This document shows, in pieces, positions 1 through 7,328 of a DNA stretch of 16,477 bases. A model generated the notes under the pieces. That model did not search any database, was not told where the DNA came from, and saw only the letters and a list, made by a program, of their open reading frames with translations. Each line of letters starts with the position of its first letter. Within the stretch, counting starts at the first letter, position 1. The DNA is from Pseudomonadota bacterium (GTDB taxonomy: Bacteria; Desulfobacterota; Desulfovibrionia; Desulfovibrionales; Desulfovibrionaceae). The position numbers were made by a program, and so were the translations under genes. The stretch is taken from positions 1 to 16,477 of the forward strand of contig JAEZMB010000198.1 of assembly GCA_023435825.1 (NCBI GenBank), written 5' to 3'.

Positions 1-36
1 AAGACGGCAGCATGATGCGAAGCAGAAGCAGCAGAG

Positions 37-89
37 GAAGATGCCTCCGGCGGCCGGGGGGAATCATTCCCCCCGGCCCCCCTGAATGG
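37..89. repeat. GC-rich hairpin repeat, copy A
   Basis: A leading segment GAAGATGCCTCCGGCGGC (37-54) runs into a perfect 12-bp stem (52-63 with 67-78, loop TCA). The same leading segment, with one base changed, and a similar hairpin occur at 16326-16370. The stem is not followed by a T-run on either strand, so it is a poor classical terminator. Its position about 100 bases past the nuoI stop would still let it act as an mRNA 3' end or stability element. I infer a dispersed REP-like element from the two copies seen here. Confidence 0.6.
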
Positions 90-116
90 GTATAAAGGGT
101 GCGGCGTTACCGCTGA

Positions 117-160
117 CCAGAAGGGAAAGTTCGGTTGCCTGTCCGAATATTAGCTTCTGG
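117..160 (-). other. nested inverted repeat in nuoI 3' region
   Basis: Outer arms CCAGAAG (117-123) and CTTCTGG (154-160) enclose inner arms TTCGG (130-134) and CCGAA (143-147). It lies just downstream of the nuoI stop codon, in the expected 3' untranslated region of the nuo mRNA. There is no T-run after it, so it may be an RNA stability or processing structure rather than an intrinsic terminator. The pairing is visible in the sequence; the role is inference. Confidence 0.35.
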
Positions 161-178
161 CCCAGCGTGGCTTAGTTG

Positions 179-682
179 CTACGCCTCTTCGGCCTGGCGC
201 TTGAGGCGGGCCATGAGGTCGATGCGAAACTCCTTGCGATCCAGTGCCACCATGTAGGGGTTGTCGGAAAACCGTAGCGAATCCACCGGGCAGGTCTTGG
301 CGCATTGGCCGCACAGGCTGCACAGGGAAAAATCCACGATCACCGCGCCGGGCGTCTTGCTGCCCTTTTGCGGAGCCGGCCCCATGGCCACCGGCGCGTC
401 TTCCTGGCCTTCCTTGGCCGGAACCGGGCACAGGATGGTCAGGCAATCCGACGGGCAAGCCTTGACGCAAGCCCCGCAGGCCACGCAGCGCGGCACGGCG
501 GGGTCGTCTTCCTTGCCCACGAGTTCGACATGGCCCCGGAAGGTCGACAGGTTGTCCACCTCTTGCTTGGGATAGATCACCGTCACCTGGGGCTGGCAGA
601 AGGCCTTGCCCGTGATGCCAAGGCCCACAAACAGGCTCTTGAGGCCAGTATAGGCTTCCTCGAACAGTTCACTCACCGACAT
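179..682 (-). CDS. nuoI: NADH-quinone oxidoreductase subunit I (two 4Fe-4S ferredoxin subunit)
   Basis: This 167-residue protein carries the two tetranuclear iron-sulfur clusters (N6a and N6b in complex I) that pass electrons to the N2 cluster in NuoB. The motifs are CVACGACVKACP (Cys66, 69, 72, 76) and CSLCGQCAKTCP (Cys121, 124, 127, 131). The N-terminal stretch (5-35) corresponds to the membrane-surface helix region of NuoI. The spacer between the motifs is about 45 residues, longer than in E. coli NuoI, and contains a Pro/Ala/Gly-rich insertion (about 86-112) plus two extra cysteines (80, 85). The start is set by GGAGG five bases upstream; the ATG lies one base past the nuoH stop. It is the last gene of the operon. 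Without NuoG, NuoI is the likely electron entry point. Confidence 0.95.
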   Translation of the reverse strand: MSVSELFEEAYTGLKSLFVGLGITGKAFCQPQVTVIYPKQEVDNLSTFRGHVELVGKEDDPAVPRCVACGACVKACPSDCLTILCPVPAKEGQEDAPVAMGPAPQKGSKTPGAVIVDFSLCSLCGQCAKTCPVDSLRFSDNPYMVALDRKEFRIDLMARLKRQAEEA

Positions 683-683
683 G

Positions 684-1670
684 TCAGCCTCCGATGCCCT
701 TGATGATGACCACCAGCGCCAGATCGATGATCGCCAGCGGCGTAAGCCACTTCCAGCTCAGATTGAGCAGCTGGTCGAAACGCACGCGGGGATAGGTCCA
801 GCGCATCCAGATCATGAGCAGCAGGATAGCGTAGACCTTGACCAGGAACCACAGGATGCCGGACAGAAACGGCCCCTGCCAGCCGCCAAGGAACAGCGCG
901 GCGGCAACGCCGGAAACCACGATCATGTTGGCGTATTCGGCCAGGAAGAACAGGCCAAAGCCCATGCCGGAATATTCCGTGTGGAAACCGGCCGTCAGCT
1001 CGGATTCGGCCTCGGGCAAGTCGAAGGGCGCGCGGTTGGTCTCGGCCACGGCGCAGACCAGGAAGATGAAAAAGGCCAGCGGGTTCTGCACGCCGTACCA
1101 CTGCCAGGGCCAGCCGCCCTGCTTGCCCGTGATCTCGTAGAGATCCAGCGACCCTGCGGTGATGGCGACAGACATGACGGCCAACAGCAGCGGCACTTCG
1201 TAGGCCACGGACTGAGCCACGGCCCGGGCCGCGCCAAGAAGGCCCCATTTGTTGTTGGAGCCCCAGCCGGCCAGAATCAGCGACAGCACGCCCAGGCCCG
1301 AGAAGGCCAGGATCAGCACCAGGCCGATGTTCAGGCGCATGGGCGCGAGGTCGGGGTCAAAGGGCAGCGGCAAAAAGCACACCGTCACCGGGGCGAAGGC
1401 CAGAAGCGGTGCGGCCCAGTAGAGGTACTTGTCCGCGCCGGCCGGCATGGCCAGCTGCTTGCCCACCAGTTTGACCGCGTCCACGATGGGCTGGAGCAGG
1501 CCGTAGGGGCCGACATGCAGGGGACCGGGCCGCAACTGCACATGGCCGGCCACCTTGCGCTCCACCCAGACGAGGACGAGGCCGTTTAAGCCCACGAAGG
1601 CGAACACGCACAACAGCCCGACGACGAGACGCGTCAGGGGATGGTCGAAGCTCAAAAGGTCGGGGCTCAT
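684..1670 (-). CDS. nuoH: NADH-quinone oxidoreductase subunit H
   Basis: NuoH is the membrane subunit that joins the quinone site to the ion-pumping arm. The protein is 328 residues, normal for the family, with eight or so hydrophobic segments. Visible hallmarks are WVERKVAGHVQLRPGP (35-50), YEVPLLLAV near 157-165, and the acidic loop AETNRAPFDLPEAESEL (209-225), which carries the conserved E/D residues facing the quinone tunnel. The open frame continues far upstream, but the ATG at 1670 overlaps the nuoD stop by four bases (ATGA) and gives a typical NuoH N-terminus, so the upstream extension is only read-through of the nuoD region in another frame. It is followed directly by nuoI. Confidence 0.95.
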   Translation of the reverse strand: MSPDLLSFDHPLTRLVVGLLCVFAFVGLNGLVLVWVERKVAGHVQLRPGPLHVGPYGLLQPIVDAVKLVGKQLAMPAGADKYLYWAAPLLAFAPVTVCFLPLPFDPDLAPMRLNIGLVLILAFSGLGVLSLILAGWGSNNKWGLLGAARAVAQSVAYEVPLLLAVMSVAITAGSLDLYEITGKQGGWPWQWYGVQNPLAFFIFLVCAVAETNRAPFDLPEAESELTAGFHTEYSGMGFGLFFLAEYANMIVVSGVAAALFLGGWQGPFLSGILWFLVKVYAILLLMIWMRWTYPRVRFDQLLNLSWKWLTPLAIIDLALVVIIKGIGG

Positions 1671-2824
1671 CGGTCGATCTCCGGGATGACGAGGTCCAGG
1701 CTGCCCAGGATGGACACGGCGTCGGCCAGAAGGGTTCCCCTGGCCAGCTCGCAGAAGACGCTCAGGTTGGAGAAGCCCGGGGCGCGCAGCTTCACGCGGT
1801 AGGGTTTGGGGCCGCCGTCGGAGCGCACGTGGACGAGGATCTTGCCGCGCGCGCCTTCCACGGCGTAGCAGGCCTCGCCCTTGGGGGGCTTCAGGGTCTT
1901 GGGGGCCTTGGCCGAACAGGGGCCGTCGGGCAAGTTGGCAACAGCCTGGTCGATGATGTCGCAGCTCGTCTCCAGCTCGTCCATGCGCACCATGTAGCGG
2001 GCCATGGCGTCGCCCTGGCTGTAAGCCGGGATGCGGAAGTCGAACTTGCCGTAGACGCTGTAGGGTTCGGCCCGGCGGGTGTCCACGGGCGCGCCCGAGC
2101 CCCGGATGACCGGTCCCGTGGCCCCGTAGCGGCGGGCCAGGTCCACATCCATCTCGCCGATGCCTTCGCAGCGTCCGCGCAAGATCACGTTGTCCGTGAC
2201 CAGATCGCGATACATGGGCAGCCGCGAGCGCAGATGCTTGGTAAAGGCCAGGCAGCGCGGCGCGAAGTCGTCGGGCACGTCGTTGTAGACGCCGCCGAAG
2301 GTGAAGTAGGAATAGGTCAGGCGCGAACCGGTGACGGCCTGCAGGATGTCCAGGAGGATTTCCCGGTCGTCGAAGGCGTACATGATGGGGGTGAATGCCC
2401 CAAGGTCGAGGAGGTAAGCCCCCCACCACAGCAGGTGGGAGCTGATGCGGTTGAGTTCGGTGACGGCCACGCGGATATGTTCGCCGCGCTCGGGCACCTC
2501 GATGCCGGCCAGGCGTTCCACGGCCCCGGCGTAGGCCCAGTTCCAGGCCATGGCGTGGAGGTAGTCCACCCGGCCCATGTTGGGCATGAACTGGAAGTAG
2601 GTCTTTTGTTCGGCCATCCACTCGTGCATCCGGTGGATGTAGCCGAGCACGGGTTCGGCCCGCACGATGTACTCGCCGTCGAGTTCGAGCAGGATGCGCA
2701 GCACGCCGTGGGTGGACGGGTGCTGGGGCCCCATGCTCAGGATCAGCTTGTCTTCGGTGGGACCCGGCTCGAAGCGCACCGACGAGGGGTCGCGCGGCAA
2801 TTGGGCGGTGTCAAAGGCTTGCAT
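1667..2824 (-). CDS. nuoD: NADH-quinone oxidoreductase subunit D (49-kDa type)
   Basis: NuoD forms the quinone-binding cavity with NuoB in the connecting arm. The protein is 385 residues. The first strand loop MGPQHPSTHGVLR (31-43) keeps the conserved histidines, and Tyr88 in GRVDYLHAM is the expected quinone-head ligand. GYIHRMHE and the C-terminal LDLVIPEIDR match NuoD. The CxxC pairs of NiFe-hydrogenase large subunits are absent from these places, so this is a quinone reductase and not an energy-converting hydrogenase. The segment before DY reads PNMGR where many homologues have PYTDR, a local variation. The start at 2824 has GGAGG four bases upstream and lies 14 bases after the nuoC stop. 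The gene ends inside the nuoH start (4-base overlap), which suggests translational coupling. Confidence 0.95.
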   Translation of the reverse strand: MQAFDTAQLPRDPSSVRFEPGPTEDKLILSMGPQHPSTHGVLRILLELDGEYIVRAEPVLGYIHRMHEWMAEQKTYFQFMPNMGRVDYLHAMAWNWAYAGAVERLAGIEVPERGEHIRVAVTELNRISSHLLWWGAYLLDLGAFTPIMYAFDDREILLDILQAVTGSRLTYSYFTFGGVYNDVPDDFAPRCLAFTKHLRSRLPMYRDLVTDNVILRGRCEGIGEMDVDLARRYGATGPVIRGSGAPVDTRRAEPYSVYGKFDFRIPAYSQGDAMARYMVRMDELETSCDIIDQAVANLPDGPCSAKAPKTLKPPKGEACYAVEGARGKILVHVRSDGGPKPYRVKLRAPGFSNLSVFCELARGTLLADAVSILGSLDLVIPEIDR

Positions 2825-2838
2825 GCGTCCTCCGCGCC

Positions 2839-3387
2839 TTAGGCGTCTTCGGTCTTGGCCGGTTTGACGGCCTTGACGGCGGCGGGTTTGGGCTTTTCCG
2901 CCTCGGGTTCGGCCAGGCCGCAGTCCACGAGGTAGCCAAGGGGCATGAGGTCGGCCAGGGACTTGCGGGCCTTGTCGGCCTTGACCAGCGGATGTCCCTC
3001 GAAGTCCTCGGGCAACAGCAGATAGTGCAGGTTGGGGTGGCCCTCGAAGCGGATGCCGTAGAAATCGAAGCATTCGCGTTCGTGCCAGTCCGCACCCGGA
3101 TAGACGCCGCTTATGGTCGGCAGGCTCGGGGCGTCGTGGGGGATCATGGCCCGCACCACGAGGCGGTTGGCGCCGTCCAGCAGGCTCAAGTGATAGGTGA
3201 TCTCAAAGCCGTCTTGGAGATCGGAAGCCATGACGTCTTCGAGCAGATAGCCTTCGGCGTCGAGGACTTCCATGGCTTCTACGACCTTGGCGACCTCCAC
3301 GGTGACGGACAAGGTCATGCCGGTTTTGGCATGGTCCATGGGCGCGGAACACACCGGCCCCATCTTGGCGACAAAGGCCGGGATCAT
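2839..3387 (-). CDS. nuoC: NADH-quinone oxidoreductase subunit C (30-kDa type)
   Basis: NuoC is a non-catalytic subunit of the connecting arm that packs against NuoD. The 182-residue protein contains the signature GADWHERECFDFYGIRFEGH (98-117) followed by LPEDFEGHPLVKAD (125-138). NuoC is separate from NuoD here, unlike the fused NuoCD of enterobacteria. The C-terminus (about 160-182) is a low-complexity Pro/Ala/Lys/Glu tail not typical of the core family. The start was chosen at 3387 because its ATG overlaps the nuoB stop by four bases. The frame stays open upstream to 3486, but that part has no NuoC-like sequence and overlaps nuoB. Confidence 0.93.
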   Translation of the reverse strand: MIPAFVAKMGPVCSAPMDHAKTGMTLSVTVEVAKVVEAMEVLDAEGYLLEDVMASDLQDGFEITYHLSLLDGANRLVVRAMIPHDAPSLPTISGVYPGADWHERECFDFYGIRFEGHPNLHYLLLPEDFEGHPLVKADKARKSLADLMPLGYLVDCGLAEPEAEKPKPAAVKAVKPAKTEDA

Positions 3388-3914
3388 GACTGGCCTCCCT
3401 GGGGCACCTGCCACCAGCGCCGTCCGGTCATCTTCTCCTGGATGGCGAAAAGGCCTTCCAGCAGCGCCTCGGGACGGGGCGGGCAACCGGGCACGTACAC
3501 GTCGACCGGGATGAGTGTGTCCACGCCCTGGATGACGTTGTACTGGTTTTCGATGTTGAACGGGCCGCCCGAGATGGCGCAGTTGCCCAGGGCCATGACG
3601 TAGCGCGGGGCCGGCATCTGCTCGTAGAGCCGCACCACGGCCGGGGCCATCTTCTTGTTGACCGTGCCGGCCACGATCATGAGATCGGACTGGCGCGGCG
3701 AAGGACGGAAGACTTCCGCGCCGTAGCGGGCGATGTCGAAGCGGGCCATGCCCACGGCCATCATTTCAATGGCGCAGCAGGCCAGGCCGAAGGTCATGGG
3801 CCAGATGGACATGGCCCGGCACACGTCCACCAGCTTCTGGACCGCCGGCTGGGCGATCAGGGCCGGGTCGACCGTATTTACGGCCGGGGCGAGACTTGGA
3901 TTTTCCGGGGCCAT
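3384..3914 (-). CDS. nuoB: NADH-quinone oxidoreductase subunit B (N2 cluster subunit)
   Basis: NuoB binds the terminal iron-sulfur cluster N2, which reduces quinone. The protein is 176 residues. All four ligands are present: the tandem pair Cys46-Cys47 in GLACCAIEMM, Cys112 in GNCAISGGPF, and Cys144 in VPGCPPRPEA. The central region VFRPSPRQSDLMIVAGTV is the standard quinone-site segment. The start codon at 3914 lies within the end of nuoA (37-base overlap) with AAGGGAG seven to eight bases upstream. The downstream overlap with nuoC (ATGA) points to coupled translation. Confidence 0.96.
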   Translation of the reverse strand: MAPENPSLAPAVNTVDPALIAQPAVQKLVDVCRAMSIWPMTFGLACCAIEMMAVGMARFDIARYGAEVFRPSPRQSDLMIVAGTVNKKMAPAVVRLYEQMPAPRYVMALGNCAISGGPFNIENQYNVIQGVDTLIPVDVYVPGCPPRPEALLEGLFAIQEKMTGRRWWQVPQGGQS

Positions 3915-4270
3915 GTGAACACTCCCTTGCGCATGAAGTAGACGACGGCGGCGGCCAGCACCGCCAGAAACACCAACAGCTTAAACGTCGTGGCCCATCC
4001 CTGGGGCGAGGCGTAGGCGGCCGCCACCGGGAAGAGGTAGAGGATGTCCACCTCGAAGGCCAAGAAGATCAGGGCGTAGAAGTAGTAGTTGATGCCGAAC
4101 TTGATCCAGGAGTTGCCGTGGGTGGGCACGCCGCACTCGTAGGATTCGCCCATGGCCCCGCCGTGGGCCTTGGGGGCGATGAGCAGCGAGCCGACCAGCG
4201 GGCCTGCGGCAAAAAGGATGCCGCCCAGGAAAAAGAGCAGTATCGCCGCTTGCAGCCAAGTGAAAACCAT
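3878..4270 (-). CDS. nuoA: NADH-quinone oxidoreductase subunit A
   Basis: This is a small membrane subunit at the junction of the two arms of complex I. It is 130 residues with three predicted membrane helices (about 5-32, 62-85, 95-113). The conserved loop ESYECGVPTHG carries Cys46. The second helix contains FEVDILYLFPVA, in which the acidic pair appears as E73-V-D75, whereas many homologues read D-V-E, a conservative swap. The start has a very strong ribosome-binding site (AAAGGAGGAGAGG) just upstream. The gene opens the ABCDHI half of the operon after a 59-base gap holding a hairpin. Confidence 0.94.
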   Translation of the reverse strand: MVFTWLQAAILLFFLGGILFAAGPLVGSLLIAPKAHGGAMGESYECGVPTHGNSWIKFGINYYFYALIFLAFEVDILYLFPVAAAYASPQGWATTFKLLVFLAVLAAAVVYFMRKGVFTWPRKIQVSPRP

Positions 4271-4297
4271 GCGTCCTCTCCTCCTTTCGAAGTTGCG

Positions 4298-4333
4298 GTA
4301 ACCGTGTCTCTAGGCGTGTGGACGCACGGTTAC
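4298..4333 (-). other. hairpin at the nuoN/nuoA junction
   Basis: Perfect 9-base arms GTAACCGTG (4298-4306) and CACGGTTAC (4325-4333) enclose 18 bases that contain a smaller stem. The structure covers the nuoN stop codon (4330-4332) and precedes the strong nuoA ribosome-binding site. There is no T-run. It sits exactly where the JKLMN block meets the ABCDHI block and could be an mRNA processing or partial-termination site; that role is inference. Confidence 0.5.
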
Positions 4334-5733
4334 GGATGCAGCTGGCCGGCCGCCTGGGCGGCCAGATCGTACATGGGCGCGGGCAGGATGCCGAGCAGCA
4401 GCACCAGCACGGCCAAGGCCCCGCCAAAGATCAGGTAGCCGCGCGGCCAGACGATGGCCGGCGCGTCGGATTCGCCGGTGTAGGCATGGCGCACCATGCT
4501 CAGGTAGTAGTAGATGGAGATGGCCGTATTGAGCACGGCCACGATGACCAGCCAGTGGTAGCCCTGGTCCCAGGCGGCCGAGAGCAAAAACAGCTTGCCG
4601 GCGAAACCGGCGGTAGGCGGCAGCCCAACCAGGGAGAAGGCGGCCACGGCCAGGATCATGGCCAGGGCCGGGGCGCGCTTGTACAGGCCGTCGAGGTCAT
4701 CGAGGCTGGGGTTCTCGTCGTTTTTGGCGATGGCGCACACGACGTAGAAGGCGGCCAGGTTCATGAGGATGTAGGCCAGGCTGTAGAAGGCGGCGGCCGA
4801 CATGCCGGCGGCCGAGCCGGCGGCAAGGCCGAGCATCACGTAGCCGGCGTGGGCCACCGAGGAGAACCCGAGCAAGCGCTTCAGGTCGCGCTGGACCAGG
4901 GCGGCCAGGTTGCCGGCGGTCATGGACACCGCGCCGAGGATGGCCAGGATGGTGGTGACCTCAAGATGCGGGGCCACGAAGGCGGCCAGCCGCACCAGCA
5001 CCACCACGGCCCCGAGCTTGGGGATGGTGGCCACGTAGGCGGCGGTTTCGTTCTTGGCTCCCTGATAGACATCCGGGCACCAGAAGTGGAACGGGAACAG
5101 CGCCAGCTTGTAGAAGAAGCCGGCCAGGAACAGGGTCAAACCGATGACGGCCATGGGCGCATCGGCAAAGCTCCAGGACGTGGCGGCCAGACCCGACAAG
5201 TAGGTCGTGTGCTTGGCCGCGATGATGTAGGACAGGCCGAACAGCGCCAGGGCGGTCACGGCCGCGCCGAACAGAATGTACTTGATGCCGGCCTCGGCCG
5301 CCCGGCGATCCTTGCCGCGCAGCGGAATCAGGGCATAGAGGCTGTAGGAGGACAGCTCCAGGGCCAGATAGAGGGTGATGAGCTCCACGCACGAGGCGAG
5401 CAGCATCAGCCCCCAGGCCGACAAAGCCAGGAGCATGAAGTAGTCCGGGGTCAGATCCTGACCTTCCTTGTTGCCGGCGGCGATGCCCGTCACCACGGCG
5501 AACCCGAAGGCGATGAGCAGTTTAAAGAACTGCGACAGGCCGTCGAGCTTGTAGGCGGCGTAGAGGAACTCGCCGCGTTCGCCCAGGGCGAACAGCGCGG
5601 CCAGGACACCCAGGCCGGCGGCGGCGGGCAGCCAGGAAGCCACCGACTGCTTCTTGTCGCTGATGCTGGCGACAAAAAGGGCGCACACCAGACCCAAAAG
5701 CCACAGTTCGGGCAGAAGCGAGAAGATGCTCAT
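4330..5733 (-). CDS. nuoN: NADH-quinone oxidoreductase subunit N (antiporter-like)
   Basis: NuoN is the antiporter-like membrane subunit nearest the quinone module. The 467-residue, very hydrophobic protein shows the pumping residues expected of the family: Glu126 in LALELSSY (TM5), Lys209 in FFYKLALFPFHFWCPDVYQG (TM7), and Lys239 in ATIPKLGA (TM8). A further lysine lies in the later motif PPTAGFAGKLFLL. The start codon overlaps the nuoM stop by four bases. It belongs to the NuoN rather than NuoM branch by FHFWCPDVYQGA and by its shorter length. Confidence 0.94.
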   Translation of the reverse strand: MSIFSLLPELWLLGLVCALFVASISDKKQSVASWLPAAAGLGVLAALFALGERGEFLYAAYKLDGLSQFFKLLIAFGFAVVTGIAAGNKEGQDLTPDYFMLLALSAWGLMLLASCVELITLYLALELSSYSLYALIPLRGKDRRAAEAGIKYILFGAAVTALALFGLSYIIAAKHTTYLSGLAATSWSFADAPMAVIGLTLFLAGFFYKLALFPFHFWCPDVYQGAKNETAAYVATIPKLGAVVVLVRLAAFVAPHLEVTTILAILGAVSMTAGNLAALVQRDLKRLLGFSSVAHAGYVMLGLAAGSAAGMSAAAFYSLAYILMNLAAFYVVCAIAKNDENPSLDDLDGLYKRAPALAMILAVAAFSLVGLPPTAGFAGKLFLLSAAWDQGYHWLVIVAVLNTAISIYYYLSMVRHAYTGESDAPAIVWPRGYLIFGGALAVLVLLLGILPAPMYDLAAQAAGQLHP

Positions 5734-7304
5734 GGATGCTCCTTGGAGACGGCGTCGGCGGCCTCGGCCACGGCCAGGGGCGCGGCCAGGTTAAACCGCT
5801 CGGCCATGGACATGTCCTTGTGCAGTCCCATGGCCGTGTTCTTGGCCTCCATGGCGGACAGCACCCGCGTGATGGAGGGCTCGATGGTTTTGATGCAAAG
5901 GGCCGGGGCCAGGCCGATGTAGAAGACCAGGACGCCCAGGGGAGCCAAGGTCACCCATTCGCGCAGCCCCAGGTCGCCCCAGGACGGCTTGTAGGCGGCC
6001 GGTTCGCCCCAGGTCACCCGCTGGAGCAGGCGCAGCATGTAGGCGGCGGCCAGCATGGCTCCGGGCACGGCGGCAAAGCCCACCCAGGGATTGCCCTGGA
6101 AGGCCCCGATAAGGACCAGCACCTCGCCGATGAAGCTGTTGGTGCCGGGGAAGGCCAGGGAGGACAGGGAGAAGACGCCGAACAGGAACATGAAGGCCGG
6201 CATGAATTTGCCCAACCCCTGGTTGTCGGCGATCTCGCGGCTGTGGCTGCGCTCGTAGAGCAGGCCGATCATCATGAACAGGCCACCGGTGGTGATGCCG
6301 TGGTTGAGCATCTGCAGGATCGCGCCGGACACGCCCTTGACGCTAAACAGGAAGATGCCAAGCGTCACAAAGCCCATGTGCCCCACCGACGAGTAGGCGA
6401 TGAGCTTTTTGATGTCCGTCTGGCCCAGCGCTATGCAGCCGCCGTAGATGATGCCGGCGATGGACACGGCGATCAAAAGCGGCGCGAAGGTCTCGGACGC
6501 GGCCGGGGTGAGCGGCAGGCAGAAGCGCAGGAAGCCGTAGGTGCCCATCTTTAAGAGGATGGCGGCCAGGAGCACGCTGCCGGCGGCCGGGGCCTCGACG
6601 TGGGCGGCAGGCAACCAGGTGTGGAACGGGAACATGGGCACCTTGATGGCAAAGGCCAGGGCCATGGCCAGGAAAGCCCAGAACTGGAACTTGAAGGCGT
6701 AGCTCTTTTCCATCAGTTCCGGGATGGAGAAGGTGCCGCCCACCTGCCGGAAAGCCACGATGGCGGCCAAAAGCAAGGTGGAGCCGGCCAGGGTGTAGAG
6801 GAAGAACTTGATGGAGGCGTAGCGCCGACGGGGGCCGCCCCAGACGGCGATGAGCAGGTACATGGGGACCAGCATGGCCTCCCAGAAGACGTAGAACAGG
6901 ACAAAGTCCAGGGCCGCGAACACCCCGATGCACGAGGCGGTCATGAGCAGCAGGCAGACGTGGAACTCGGTGACGCGCTTGGCGATGTAGGTCCAGGACC
7001 CGAGCACGCACAAGGGCAGCATGAGCGCCGTCAAAAGGATCATGTAGAGGCTCAGGCCGTCCACGCCCAGGTGGTAGGTCATGCCCAGGGCCGGCAGCCA
7101 GTCGGCTTTTTCCACGAACTGGAAGGCCGGGCCGTCAGGGACATAGCCTAACAGAGGCAAGGAAAGCAGGCATTCGAGGATGCCGACGGCCAGGGTCGTC
7201 ATCCGCACCGTCCAGTCGCGGCGCATAAACAGCAGCGCCACGGCGGCGACAAGCGGCACGACAATCAGCGCCGTCACTACCGGGAATCCGTTTTGGGTCA
7301 TCAT
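5730..7304 (-). CDS. nuoM: NADH-quinone oxidoreductase subunit M (antiporter-like)
   Basis: NuoM is the middle antiporter-like proton-pumping subunit. The 524-residue protein has about 14 membrane helices. Visible key residues are Glu142 in FWEAMLVPMY, Lys221 in FAIKVPMFPFHTWLP, Lys252 in AAILLKMGTYG, His335 in LNHGI, and Glu393 in NSFIGEVLVL. The sequence HTWLPAAHVEAPAAGS is characteristic of NuoM. The start has GGGAG eight bases upstream; the second codon is also ATG and could be used. The C-terminal tail (about 480-524) is a longer soluble extension than in E. coli. Both neighbours are close: 24 bases from the previous gene and a four-base overlap with nuoN. Confidence 0.95.
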   Translation of the reverse strand: MMTQNGFPVVTALIVVPLVAAVALLFMRRDWTVRMTTLAVGILECLLSLPLLGYVPDGPAFQFVEKADWLPALGMTYHLGVDGLSLYMILLTALMLPLCVLGSWTYIAKRVTEFHVCLLLMTASCIGVFAALDFVLFYVFWEAMLVPMYLLIAVWGGPRRRYASIKFFLYTLAGSTLLLAAIVAFRQVGGTFSIPELMEKSYAFKFQFWAFLAMALAFAIKVPMFPFHTWLPAAHVEAPAAGSVLLAAILLKMGTYGFLRFCLPLTPAASETFAPLLIAVSIAGIIYGGCIALGQTDIKKLIAYSSVGHMGFVTLGIFLFSVKGVSGAILQMLNHGITTGGLFMMIGLLYERSHSREIADNQGLGKFMPAFMFLFGVFSLSSLAFPGTNSFIGEVLVLIGAFQGNPWVGFAAVPGAMLAAAYMLRLLQRVTWGEPAAYKPSWGDLGLREWVTLAPLGVLVFYIGLAPALCIKTIEPSITRVLSAMEAKNTAMGLHKDMSMAERFNLAAPLAVAEAADAVSKEHP

Positions 7305-7328
7305 GAGTATCGCTCCCTTCCCAGCCCG

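Noticed and set aside
3388..3486. Upstream extension of nuoC
   Set aside because: It lies inside nuoB and has no NuoC-like residues; the ATG at 3387 overlapping the nuoB stop is the typical arrangement.
1667..3914. Energy-converting NiFe hydrogenase instead of complex I
   Set aside because: NuoD lacks the two CxxC pairs that bind the nickel-iron centre and keeps the quinone-site HPSTHG and Tyr88; NuoA, NuoJ and NuoK are also present.
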